From IMG/VR virus record IMGVR_UViG_3300032607_000317, positions 1-28,091 of that record: a stretch of DNA of 28,091 nt. One strand, given 5' to 3'. The DNA comes from a virus. Numbering within the stretch: the stretch's first letter is position 1; the number at the start of each line of letters is the position of its first letter. A model generated the notes under the pieces. That model did no database searches. It was not told the origin of the DNA and saw only the letters and a program-made list of their open reading frames with translations. The position numbers and the translations under genes are program-made. Shown in pieces: positions 1 to 5,705 of the stretch.

Positions 1-41
1 CTTTCGCCGGGATAGTTTGCCTCTGGGTAATGGCGGTTCAT
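1..41 (-). CDS. 5' end of an unknown gene, cut by the left edge
   Basis: An ATG at 41-39 overlaps the TGA of the ArdC-like gene as ATGA, the usual sign of translational coupling. The visible start reads MNRHYPEANYPGE and stays open to the window edge. A degenerate form of the operon's CAC-rich leader (about 53-72) lies just upstream. Thirteen residues are too few to name a function. It is probably the next gene of the leftward operon. Confidence 0.5.
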   Translation of the reverse strand, partial: MNRHYPEANYPGE

Positions 42-1009
42 GCTTCCACCTCTGGGGTAGTGGTGCCGGTGATCAGATCAGCAGCAGCCCGAGCTTTTGA
101 GAGGATCTTAAAGAGGCTTTTAGGCTCAGCCTTTAGGTGCTGCGCCCAGCCTTTCAAATATGCGGCGTGATTGGTGAACTCGCTGCCTATCTGTAAGCGG
201 TAGCAGATGAGCACAGCGGCTAGCTCTGCCACTAACTCTTCCAGGGCGTAAGCCTTGGCGTTTTCAGTGAGGCTAAGCATGGGCCTATCAAGCCTTGAGC
301 TGTGGCCGGTGCTGTGTGCCTGTTCATGGGCCCAGGTTGCAGCGTATGCCTCGCGGTTCATGAATGAATCAGCGGGTGGCATGGTGATCGAGTCGCTTCT
401 GTGGTTGTAGCTAGCGCGGCACCCCTCAAAGGTGGTTGTTACTTCCCACGCTTCAAGCACTGACTCGGCAGCCTCTAGCCTGGCAGCTGGTGCAGGTGCC
501 GGGCCGAGTCCTAGTGCTGCTTTGATCGCTGCATCTAGTGCAGCTTGGCTCTCCTCGGTAGCCCCCTGCAGATCTGCCGCATTAAATACGGCCACCGCCT
601 TAAATGAAACCCAAGACTTGGTGATGTCGACCGGGTCACCTCCTCCGACTGGCTCGGCTTGGTCTGTATAGCTGTTGAGCTGTGGCCGGATTATCCGGCA
701 AGCTTTGGTTCCTTTCTTTGGCCACCAACCCAACGGCTTACCCTGCCCGGCTCCTAACCACAGGGGCATTGAGTGCCCCCGGCTTAAGCTGCCCAGCTCT
801 AGCAATAAAGGGTTAGAGCCTGAGTACTCGGCCCCAGTGACGAGGTTGCGGTGCTGGCCCTGGTGCCCGTGCCATTCCCTCCGCCATGGTGGCAGCTCGG
901 CAGATTCCATAAGAGCCACTAAATCAGCGGCTAACTGTTCCTCTGGTGTGGGCCCGTCGTAAACCTTGCGGGCCCTGGTGCTGGTGGTCTTGGTTGTAGT
1001 GGCGGTCAT
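38..1009 (-). CDS. ArdC-like anti-restriction protein (ssDNA-binding plus zincin metallopeptidase domains)
   Basis: This 323-residue protein has the two-part layout of ArdC-type proteins. The N-terminal part (about residues 15-165) resembles the ssDNA-binding domain, with PPWRREW, WLGAGQG, KGTKACRI and KSWVSFKAVAVFNAADL. The C-terminal part (about 195-320) is a zincin-like peptidase with the zinc site HEQAH followed by STGH, and a downstream conserved Glu in LEELVAELAA. Family knowledge: ArdC proteins enter with mobile DNA and protect it from restriction; the protease target here is unknown. I chose the ATG at 1009 rather than 1054. It overlaps the stop of the upstream gene as TAATG and has GGGAGGTG upstream, while the extra residues (AAKQHHHHQG) are simply the translated CAC leader. 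It sits near the end of a coupled leftward operon, consistent with an early establishment role. Confidence 0.85.
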   Translation of the reverse strand: MTATTTKTTSTRARKVYDGPTPEEQLAADLVALMESAELPPWRREWHGHQGQHRNLVTGAEYSGSNPLLLELGSLSRGHSMPLWLGAGQGKPLGWWPKKGTKACRIIRPQLNSYTDQAEPVGGGDPVDITKSWVSFKAVAVFNAADLQGATEESQAALDAAIKAALGLGPAPAPAARLEAAESVLEAWEVTTTFEGCRASYNHRSDSITMPPADSFMNREAYAATWAHEQAHSTGHSSRLDRPMLSLTENAKAYALEELVAELAAVLICYRLQIGSEFTNHAAYLKGWAQHLKAEPKSLFKILSKARAAADLITGTTTPEVEA

Positions 1010-1212
1010 TAGATTGCACCTCCCTTGGTGGTGGTGGTGTTGCTTGGCTGCCATCCCAAACCATTGGCATACATACCTTCAAGGCCAACCTTCACAGCGT
1101 TGTAGGTCTCGGCGTATTGCTGCTCCTGATTTGAATTAACTGCCGCTAAATCTTCAGCAGCACAAAGCAAGGCGCTACGTATCCGCAGCCAATCAAATTG
1201 AGTTAGTTCCAT
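1009..1212 (-). CDS. Small unknown protein, 67 residues
   Basis: The protein begins MELTQFDWLRIRSALL and looks mostly helical and soluble, with no membrane segment or known motif. Its TAA overlaps the ATG of the ArdC-like gene as TAATG, so the two are probably translationally coupled. Its tail TTTTKGGAI is encoded by the CAC leader plus the Shine-Dalgarno sequence of the next gene, so regulatory sequence for the downstream gene doubles as coding sequence. Upstream it has its own CAC leader and an AGGA just before the ATG. The function is not recognised; the context suggests a small accessory partner in an anti-restriction or establishment operon. Confidence 0.6.
   Translation of the reverse strand: MELTQFDWLRIRSALLCAAEDLAAVNSNQEQQYAETYNAVKVGLEGMYANGLGWQPSNTTTTKGGAI
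1027..1039 (-). repeat. (CAC)n leader motif upstream of the ArdC-like gene
   Basis: On the minus strand this reads CACCACCACCACC. It lies about 18 nt before the ArdC-like start codon and inside the last codons of the upstream gene, where it encodes a Thr run (TTTT). It is one copy of a motif seen before most starts in this operon. Confidence 0.6.
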
Positions 1213-1218
1213 TGTGTT

Positions 1219-1234
1219 CCTGTGGTGGTGGTGC
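1219..1234 (-). repeat. (CAC)n leader motif upstream of the 67-residue gene
   Basis: The minus strand reads GCACCACCACCACAGG directly before AACACAATG. Fifteen bases (plus strand CCTGTGGTGGTGGTG, 1219-1233) are identical to the copy at 2055-2069, which precedes another gene of the operon. Unlike the other inner copies it lies in non-coding sequence. Confidence 0.65.
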
Positions 1235-1298
1235 TACCCAATGAGGGCAGCAGATAAACGAGGCCCTGGTGCAGGCCCCGCCTACGTGCTGGCTTCAC

Positions 1299-1550
1299 TC
1301 AATCGAAATCAATTGAGCAGACCTGATTGATTTCTTGGATGGCCCGCTGTGCTAACCAGCCAGGCCGGGGCGTGTTTCGCCCTGCCGCTACTGCTTGGCA
1401 CCACTTCCACCCCTCTAGGTATCTATTGGTTCCTGCAAGCCCCCAGCGTGCCGAGCTTTCACAGTTCCGGTTATGGGCCCTAGCTAGGTACCGAGCCAGG
1501 GTGGCCAGCTCCATGGGCCCCTGTTGTGGTGCGTGGTTGGGGTTAGCCAT
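1299..1550 (-). CDS. Small unknown protein, 83 residues
   Basis: The protein starts MANPNHAPQQGPMELATLAR and contains aromatic-rich and basic segments (RWGLAGTNRYLEGWKW, RNTPRPGWLAQRA). No transmembrane segment or catalytic motif is apparent. Its ATG lies inside the end of the preceding gene (8-nt overlap), and a degenerate CAC leader (CACTACCACCAACC, 1557-1570) precedes it. An intergenic gap of about 86 nt separates it from the next gene downstream. The function is not recognised. It is called a gene because of the coupled start and because it fills its share of a tightly packed operon. Confidence 0.55.
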   Translation of the reverse strand: MANPNHAPQQGPMELATLARYLARAHNRNCESSARWGLAGTNRYLEGWKWCQAVAAGRNTPRPGWLAQRAIQEINQVCSIDFD

Positions 1551-1731
1551 TGGTTTGGTTGGTGGTAGTGACGCGCCATGAAACGACTTGGTTCAGGTGG
1601 TAGCCATCGCCGTCTGAATAGGGCGGGAGGTTGTAGTAATCAATAAAACCAAGGGCTGCCCCTTTCTTATTGGTTCTGCTTTGGACCTGGTGCCATAACC
1701 GTGGGCATTTGATAAACCAAGGGGTAGGCAT
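1543..1731 (-). CDS. Small unknown protein, 62 residues
   Basis: The protein begins MPTPWFIKCPRLWHQV and includes GFIDYYNLPPYSDGDGYHL, which looks like a real folded segment rather than noise. The ATG at 1731 overlaps the TGA of the upstream gene (TGATG) and has GGGGG a few bases upstream. A GTG one codon earlier (1734) is an alternative start. The C-terminal residues TTTNQTNG are encoded by the degenerate CAC leader of the next gene. No family is recognised. Confidence 0.55.
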   Translation of the reverse strand: MPTPWFIKCPRLWHQVQSRTNKKGAALGFIDYYNLPPYSDGDGYHLNQVVSWRVTTTNQTNG

Positions 1732-2045
1732 CACAGGCCCCCGTCAGCGTCGCTGAATTGATCCTCGTAAAGCTTGGGTTCAATGCTGTGGTAAAGCGCC
1801 TCATATTCATCTACTGCGTCCTGGCAATAATCGGTTAGATCATCCCAGCAATAGAAGGGATCACCGTCCTGATCGCCGCAAGGGTCGAGCAGATAGAAAG
1901 CCCATTGGTGCTCATCGGTGCAGTAGCGCCAAGCAATAGTCCAACCCGTAGCCTCTTCAACCCTGCCGGCGTATGCCTTGCGAGCTGGTGCTAAGTCCCG
2001 AGCTGTTACCCCGTTACGGGTGCGGGTGGTGATAGTTGCGGTCAT
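1731..2045 (-). CDS. Acidic unknown protein, 104 residues, first gene of the leftward operon
   Basis: The protein begins MTATITTRTRNGVTARDLAP and is strongly acidic in its second half (DPCGDQDGDPFYCWDDL, then DYCQDAVDEYEALY). The acidic, aromatic character recalls DNA-mimic or protein-binding phage proteins, but this is only a compositional remark. Its first residues resemble the start of the ArdC-like protein (MTATTTKTTSTRARK), which may reflect shared start-region sequence in this operon. It is the promoter-proximal gene, with a CAC leader and a GGGGAAAA purine run before the ATG. Its stop overlaps the next start (TGATG). Confidence 0.6.
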   Translation of the reverse strand: MTATITTRTRNGVTARDLAPARKAYAGRVEEATGWTIAWRYCTDEHQWAFYLLDPCGDQDGDPFYCWDDLTDYCQDAVDEYEALYHSIEPKLYEDQFSDADGGL

Positions 2046-2054
2046 TGGTTTTCC

Positions 2055-2071
2055 CCTGTGGTGGTGGTGGG
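2055..2071 (-). repeat. (CAC)n leader motif upstream of the first operon gene
   Basis: The minus strand reads CCCACCACCACCACAGG, ending about 10 nt before the ATG at 2045. Its core is identical over 15 nt to the copy at 1219-1233. It lies in the 5' untranslated leader if transcription starts at the promoter proposed at 2106-2135. Confidence 0.65.
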
Positions 2072-2105
2072 TAGCGGAAGCGGTGAAGGGTCACCCCGCC
2101 TGTCA

Positions 2106-2135
2106 TATGTAGTATGCACCCGCTGAAGGGTGCAA
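2106..2135 (-). promoter_or_regulatory. Candidate sigma70-type promoter with an operator-like palindrome
   Basis: On the minus strand a TTGCAC (-35, 2135-2130) and a TACATA (-10, 2111-2106) are separated by 18 bp, pointing at the leftward operon. The spacer holds the inverted repeat GCACCC-N6-GGGTGC (2116-2133), placed where a repressor would block polymerase. A second inverted repeat (GGTGA-AGGG-TCACC, 2082-2095) shares the core TGAAGGGT. The promoter match is moderate; there is no transcript evidence. Confidence 0.4.
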
Positions 2136-2208
2136 TGGGTATATCTGGCCAATACTCATAAAGATTTAACAAACTGCAACAATCAACAGTTGGCCCCAGG
2201 CAGGCCCA

Positions 2209-2260
2209 AGGTCGTTTGCATTTACCCGAGGTGGCCCCAGGTCGTTTGCTTTACCCGAGG
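2209..2260. repeat. Imperfect tandem repeat, period about 30 bp, two copies
   Basis: AGGTCGTTTGCATTTACCCG (2209-2228, continuing AGG) recurs at 2239-2260 with a single A deleted. Each copy is preceded by a GGCCC(C)A sequence, and a further TGGCCCCAGG stands at 2191-2200. The pattern could be iteron-like or a protein-binding array; two copies are too few to decide. Confidence 0.65.
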
Positions 2261-2407
2261 CGGTGCGGCAACACAGAAAGACAGTTAGCGCCTAGGCCCT
2301 GGGCCTCTACGACCTAGGCCAAGGCTGCGTATCTGTCTATGCCACAGGTACGCAAGGCCCCCAGATCCCTTGGTACGACTGCAGTCTAAGCTCTGTCCAC
2401 CCTAGCT

Positions 2408-2426
2408 TTGGACAAGTATTGGACAA
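2408..2426. repeat. TTGGACAA direct repeat, 11-bp period, with an upstream inverted copy
   Basis: TTGGACAA occurs at 2408-2415 and 2419-2426, one helical turn apart. TGTCCA at 2394-2399 is the inverted partner. The spacing would place bound protein on one DNA face. It is followed by a C-rich tract. Confidence 0.45.
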
Positions 2427-2596
2427 AGCACCCCCCCCTACCCCCTGTTGTGGCTTGGATTACTAGGCCCCCCCGGGGGGTTCTGCAGCTGGGCAACCAT
2501 GCGTATAGCCCCTGAGATTTAGCGAACAAAAAATGGGCCTACCTGGGGTTAGCGCGACGTCTGCCGGTAGTTGGCTTGTGGTGGTTTTATCTTTCT

Positions 2597-2620
2597 CTCT
2601 CATCCGCGAAGCGGGGAGAG
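2597..2620. other. Hairpin with GCGAAGC core
   Basis: CTCTC pairs with GAGAG around CCGC-GAA-GCGG, with an AT/G internal mismatch. The centre GCGAAGC is a sequence known to form an unusually stable DNA mini-hairpin. A run of nine A follows on the plus strand (2622-2630). For neither direction does a U-run follow the stem, so it is not a standard terminator. Confidence 0.5.
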
Positions 2621-2644
2621 TAAAAAAAAAGTCGCTGGCCTCTA

Positions 2645-2699
2645 CAAGAGGTAAGCCTAAGGATTCATATGTACATATATAGCCTTAGGTATTCTCTTG
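2645..2699. promoter_or_regulatory. 55-bp interrupted palindrome
   Basis: Nested arms share nearly one centre (about 2672.5): CAAGAG/CTCTTG (2645-2650, 2694-2699), CCTAAGG/CCTTAGG (2656-2662, 2683-2689) and the perfect inner palindrome ATATGTACATAT (2667-2678). It could be an operator, an origin cruciform or an RNA hairpin. No U-run follows the outer stem. Confidence 0.6.
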
Positions 2700-2722
2700 T
2701 TAGTTAAGTGTGTATAGATTGC

Positions 2723-2744
2723 ATAGTTAGATTTATAGTTAGAT
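2723..2744. repeat. ATAGTTAGAT direct repeat, 12-bp period, near possible -10 sites
   Basis: ATAGTTAGAT is present twice, separated by TT. TATAGT lies within it, and TATAAA at 2753-2758 could serve as a -10 box for rightward transcription of the terminase module. No good -35 is seen at the right distance, so the promoter is only a possibility. Confidence 0.4.
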
Positions 2745-2780
2745 GCTGAGGATATAAACCCAGGCTGGCCTAGGTAGCCA

Positions 2781-2812
2781 GGGGGGGTAAGGGGGTCTGG
2801 GGGGGAGGGGGG
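2781..2812 (+). promoter_or_regulatory. Canonical G-quadruplex motif upstream of the terminase module
   Basis: Four G-runs of 7, 5, 7 and 6 are separated by loops TAA, TCT and A on the plus strand. This is far above the G3-loop-G3 minimum. If transcription starts upstream (for example near 2753), the RNA leader would also carry the quadruplex. It lies about 165 nt before the TerS start. Confidence 0.7.
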
Positions 2813-2913
2813 TTGGGCTCCCCATCCGTAGGTTTTACCTGTGGAAAACTAAGAGCAAAGCGGAGGGTTGTGTTAGTGTTATTTAGTAAACCTGTGGTGG
2901 GTTGACCAAAAGC

Positions 2914-2938
2914 AAAGGGGCTGAAGCCCGGCCCCTTT
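2914..2938 (+). other. Hairpin in the terminase leader
   Basis: AAAGGGGC (2914-2921) pairs with GCCCCTTT (2931-2938) over 8 bp. An alternative inner hairpin GGGC-TGAA-GCCC (2918-2929) competes with it. The 3' arm ends in TTT, but a proper U-run is lacking. It lies about 30 nt upstream of the TerS ribosome binding site, so an attenuator or leader structure is possible. Confidence 0.45.
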
Positions 2939-2976
2939 CTTGCTAATATCCATGTGTCGTTTAAGTGGAGGGGGCC

Positions 2977-3207
2977 TTGGCAAAAGCTGATGATTTGTTT
3001 CAAGAACTCCATGCAGGGTTAGCAGAACTATTGCGTGAGAAGTTAGTAGAAGGAACTATTTCAGTTAGTGAGATGGGTATATTGCGTCAGTTTTTAAAAG
3101 ACAATCAAATTACTGCTGTACCAGTAGAAGGCACACCATTTGGAGAGCTAGTGTCTTCTGTGCCAAATCTTGATAAGGTAGTGCACATGCGCCGCAAGGT
3201 CGCTTAA
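2977..3207 (+). CDS. Terminase small subunit (DNA maturase A-like)
   Basis: The protein would recognise phage DNA for packaging and recruit TerL. It begins AKADDLFQELHAGLAELL and continues through a FLKDNQI segment to a VEGTPFGELVSS tail. This matches my recollection of small terminases of T7-like phages (MxKAxELxxxLH..., RQFLKDNxI). The open frame extends to a GTG at 2965, but I prefer the TTG at 2977, giving 76 residues. A strong GGAGGGGG (2967-2974) sits just upstream of it, and that start puts AKADDLF directly after the initiator as in relatives. It is the first gene of the rightward module, followed by two virion-protein-like genes and TerL. TTG initiation may lower its level. Confidence 0.75.
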   Translation: MAKADDLFQELHAGLAELLREKLVEGTISVSEMGILRQFLKDNQITAVPVEGTPFGELVSSVPNLDKVVHMRRKVA

Positions 3208-3225
3208 TCCACCCGGTTTCCCCCC

Positions 3226-3642
3226 ATGCCTCCAACAGCTGCTGACATCCCAGCAAATTTTAGTATTGCAACGCCTCTTAATAGAGCTGCTGGCAATGCG
3301 CCGGCTATAGGTATTGGTACAGGTTTTGGCGGTGCTGTTACGCAAGCCACCAGTAAGAGCACAGGCGTAACATTGAGCAAGAAGTCTGGTGTTATCACCA
3401 TGGCTGCATCTGCTTTAGCCACTGTTACTGATGTGTCGTTTACCCTCACTAATACCGAGATAAGCTCAACAGACGTTATTGTTTGTAATCAAGGCACAGG
3501 CGGCACCAGTGGCGCTTACTTTTGTCGTTGCATTACCGTTGCTTCTGGCTCTTGTGTAATCAGGGTGTTAAACACTACTGCTGGCTCTTTATCCGAAGCC
3601 CTGACAATTAACTTCTGTGTTGTTGAAGCAGTGAACAGCTGA
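3226..3642 (+). CDS. Small virion/decoration-like protein, 138 residues
   Basis: The core from about residue 28 reads GIGTGFGGAVTQATSKSTG, then ITMAASALA, VSFTLTNTEI and a TAGSLSEALTINF end. This beta-rich module is one I recognise from small phage or prophage structural proteins and from C-termini of phage proteins, usually annotated as hypothetical or decoration-like. No signal peptide is present. The ATG at 3226 lacks a good Shine-Dalgarno (CCCCCC precedes it), so it may depend on readthrough translation from TerS. Its TGA overlaps the next ATG (TGATG), suggesting the two small proteins are made in linked amounts. Placement between TerS and TerL is unusual for a virion protein. Confidence 0.7.
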   Translation: MPPTAADIPANFSIATPLNRAAGNAPAIGIGTGFGGAVTQATSKSTGVTLSKKSGVITMAASALATVTDVSFTLTNTEISSTDVIVCNQGTGGTSGAYFCRCITVASGSCVIRVLNTTAGSLSEALTINFCVVEAVNS

Positions 3643-3956
3643 TGACATTACCTACCGTCACCGCCTTTACAGCTCTTACGGCTGTAGGCGTTACTGCCTT
3701 TCAAAGCCTTGATTCGGGCACCAATATTGCTTTCCAAGTGAAGTTGGCGACTGTTGGTACAAACGTTGTAATTAGGCTTAGTGGCTCTTTAGACGGCACT
3801 AGCTTCTTTACTTTGCAGTCGGATGTAACCCTGACGGCTAACGGCACCTATGGCTATGTGTTTGCTAATACACCTGTGCTATATGTACGGGGAGAATTGG
3901 TAAGCATTAGCACTGGTACACCTACAGTTACGATCAAGGTAGCAACATCGAACTAA
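3642..3956 (+). CDS. Small beta-rich phage protein, 104 residues
   Basis: The protein is rich in Thr, Val, Ser and Gly, with alternating hydrophobic strands (IAFQVKLATVGTNVVIRLSG, FFTLQSDVTLTANGTYGYV, PTVTIKVATSN) and no charged catalytic motif. It resembles small phage structural proteins that bind capsids or fibres, often adjacent to the family encoded just upstream. The start overlaps the upstream stop. Its own TAA is followed at once by the GTG of TerL, so the three genes form one translational chain. The exact role is unknown; virion decoration is an inference from composition and neighbour. Confidence 0.65.
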   Translation: MTLPTVTAFTALTAVGVTAFQSLDSGTNIAFQVKLATVGTNVVIRLSGSLDGTSFFTLQSDVTLTANGTYGYVFANTPVLYVRGELVSISTGTPTVTIKVATSN

Positions 3957-5705
3957 GTGGCTGTTAAATCGCTTGGCACTTGGCATGACTTGCCAGAGCC
4001 ATTTGCCAGTGATTTTCGTTATTTTCTTTGTGTCGTATGGAAACACATGGGTCTACCTGACCCAACACCAATTCAGCTTGATATAGCTGAATTTATGCAA
4101 CACGGCCCTAGTCGTCGCATTATCCAAGGTTACCGGGGGGTTGGTAAATCTTGGATGGCGGCGACTTTTGTTTTGTGGCGGCTACGGCTAGACCCACAGC
4201 AAAAGATCATGGTCAACTCAGCTAGTGGAGCAGAAGCTAAAAACTTCACCACCTTCTGCCTACAGCTGATACGTGACATGCCCATACTGCAATGCTTAGA
4301 ACCACAACGAGAAGAGCAGCGGTCTGCTGTACATGCGTTTGACGTACGCCAGTCGCGGCCAGACAAAAGCCCTTCCGTTAAAGCTGTTGGCATTTTTGGC
4401 CAAGTAACAGGTTCTAGGGCAGATCTAATAATTCCAGATGACATAGAAACTCCTACAACATCCTGGTCGGTTGGGATGCGGGAAAAACTACTAGCTGCTG
4501 TAGGGGAATACAACGCCATCCTTAAACCCGGTGGTGAGATCATGTATCTCGGCACACCACAAACAGAAGAGTCGATCTACAACAAGTTGTTGCATAAAGG
4601 CTTTACTACTTGCATTTGGCCAGCTAGATACCCAGCCAAAGTAGAAAGATATGGTGACAGGCTTGCTGCAATTGTTAGAGAAGCGCCAGCAAGCCTAGCT
4701 AATAAACCAGTTGATCCAGGTCGTTTTACCGAAATGGATCTGATTGAACGGGAGATGAGCTACGGCAAATCTCAGTTTGCTTTGCAGTTCCAATTAGATA
4801 CTTCGCTGTCTGACCTAGAACGTTTCCCTCTAAAGCTGACCGACCTGTTGGTGTTAGAGGTGGCCGATCACGCCCCAGAGAAGCTTGTGTGGTCTTCTGG
4901 GGCTGAATACCGAATCAGTGACCTGCCTGCCGTTGGCTTTAGTGGCGACTATTACCACCGCCCTGCATTTATCCACGGCGATTGGTTGCCCTTTGCTGGC
5001 TGTGTCATGTTTGTTGACCCGTCTGGCCGAGGTGCTGACGAAACTGCTTATGCCGTTGTCGCTCATCTAAACGGTAATTTGTTTGTACTAGAGGTTGGTG
5101 CATACCGCGAGGGTTACACAGAAGAAGTGTTAGAAGGTATAGCCAAGGCTGCTAAACGCAATAAGGTCAATCTTATTTTGCTAGAAGACCAGTTTGGCCA
5201 AGGCATGTTGCAAGCTTTGCTGCAACCGTTCTTACGCCTGCACCATCCATGCACAGTTGAGCCTGTACGTTCCAACATACAAAAAGAACGGCGGATTATC
5301 AAAGCTCTTGAACCTGTCCTAAACCAGCACAGGCTGGTTATTAATCGGTCTGTAATCGAGCAAGACACTAAAACACGGGATACCGATAACGTCGAAAGAA
5401 GGCTGGCGTATCAATTGTTTCACCAGCTAACCCATATCACGTTTGATAGAAACTGCCTGCAACATGACGACCGCCTTGATGCCCTGGCCGGTGCTATTGA
5501 ATACTGGAATGAATCCTTGGCAATTGATGAAGATCGCGCCATAGCTGAGCGCAAAGACGAGCTTTGGGATTTAGAGTTAGAAGCCTTTATGGGCAATATT
5601 GAGGGGGCTACCGATGCGCAATTTTTGGGCCGCAGTTTGGAGGATCTTCCTAAAACGGGAAATGCAGAAGGAGCACACTGGATGGCCGTCCGCAGCAACC
5701 GGTAA
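3957..5705 (+). CDS. Terminase large subunit (T7 gp19-like)
   Basis: This 582-residue packaging motor has an ATPase domain followed by a nuclease domain. The N-terminal part carries PTPIQLDIAEFMQHG and Walker A GYRGVGKS at about residues 58-65. A Walker B-type segment, ADLIIPDDIE, lies near 158-167, with a coupling-type LGTPQTEESIY further on. The RNase H-like nuclease domain starts at VMFVDPSGRGADETAYA (about 350), with LLEDQFGQGM and the acidic DDRLDALAGAIEYW (about 504) as further active-site candidates. Length fits T7-type TerL. The start is a GTG directly after the upstream TAA; no ATG is available nearby. The gene is rightward, opposite to the capsid, tail and fibre genes. Confidence 0.95.
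   Translation: MAVKSLGTWHDLPEPFASDFRYFLCVVWKHMGLPDPTPIQLDIAEFMQHGPSRRIIQGYRGVGKSWMAATFVLWRLRLDPQQKIMVNSASGAEAKNFTTFCLQLIRDMPILQCLEPQREEQRSAVHAFDVRQSRPDKSPSVKAVGIFGQVTGSRADLIIPDDIETPTTSWSVGMREKLLAAVGEYNAILKPGGEIMYLGTPQTEESIYNKLLHKGFTTCIWPARYPAKVERYGDRLAAIVREAPASLANKPVDPGRFTEMDLIEREMSYGKSQFALQFQLDTSLSDLERFPLKLTDLLVLEVADHAPEKLVWSSGAEYRISDLPAVGFSGDYYHRPAFIHGDWLPFAGCVMFVDPSGRGADETAYAVVAHLNGNLFVLEVGAYREGYTEEVLEGIAKAAKRNKVNLILLEDQFGQGMLQALLQPFLRLHHPCTVEPVRSNIQKERRIIKALEPVLNQHRLVINRSVIEQDTKTRDTDNVERRLAYQLFHQLTHITFDRNCLQHDDRLDALAGAIEYWNESLAIDEDRAIAERKDELWDLELEAFMGNIEGATDAQFLGRSLEDLPKTGNAEGAHWMAVRSNR

Larger units (their letters stand above)
2046..2976. other. Divergent intergenic region of about 930 bp, repeat- and structure-rich
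   Basis: It lies between the leftward operon and the rightward terminase module, so it should hold both promoters. I see no convincing gene. It contains tandem repeats (2209-2260, 2408-2426), GC palindromes (AGGCCCTGGGCCT at 2294-2306; CCCCCCGGGGGG at 2469-2480), a C-rich tract (2430-2445), hairpins (2597-2620, 2914-2938), a long dyad (2645-2699), a direct repeat (2723-2744) and a G-quadruplex motif (2781-2812). Such density suits a control region or replication origin, but no function is proven by the sequence. Confidence 0.7.

Noticed and set aside
1010-1054. Start of the ArdC-like gene at 1054 with a His-rich N-terminus
   Set aside because: The His codons are the CAC leader; the ATG at 1009 has a ribosome binding site and overlaps the upstream stop.
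2469-2480. CCCCCCGGGGGG as a functional site
   Set aside because: A perfect 12-bp palindrome, but of low complexity in a C/G-run-rich stretch; nothing else supports a function.
2597-2630. Hairpin plus homopolymer run as a terminator
   Set aside because: The run is A on the plus strand and lies 5' of the stem on the minus strand, so neither direction has a U-run after the stem.
2160-2760. A tRNA or small RNA gene in the divergent region
   Set aside because: No cloverleaf with a T-arm GTTCRA-type motif could be built; the hairpins seen do not form a tRNA.
2770-3012. Minus-strand ORF of 80 residues ending in a proline-rich tail
   Set aside because: It is the complement of the G-run region and overlaps the TerS start; the composition comes from the poly-C strand.
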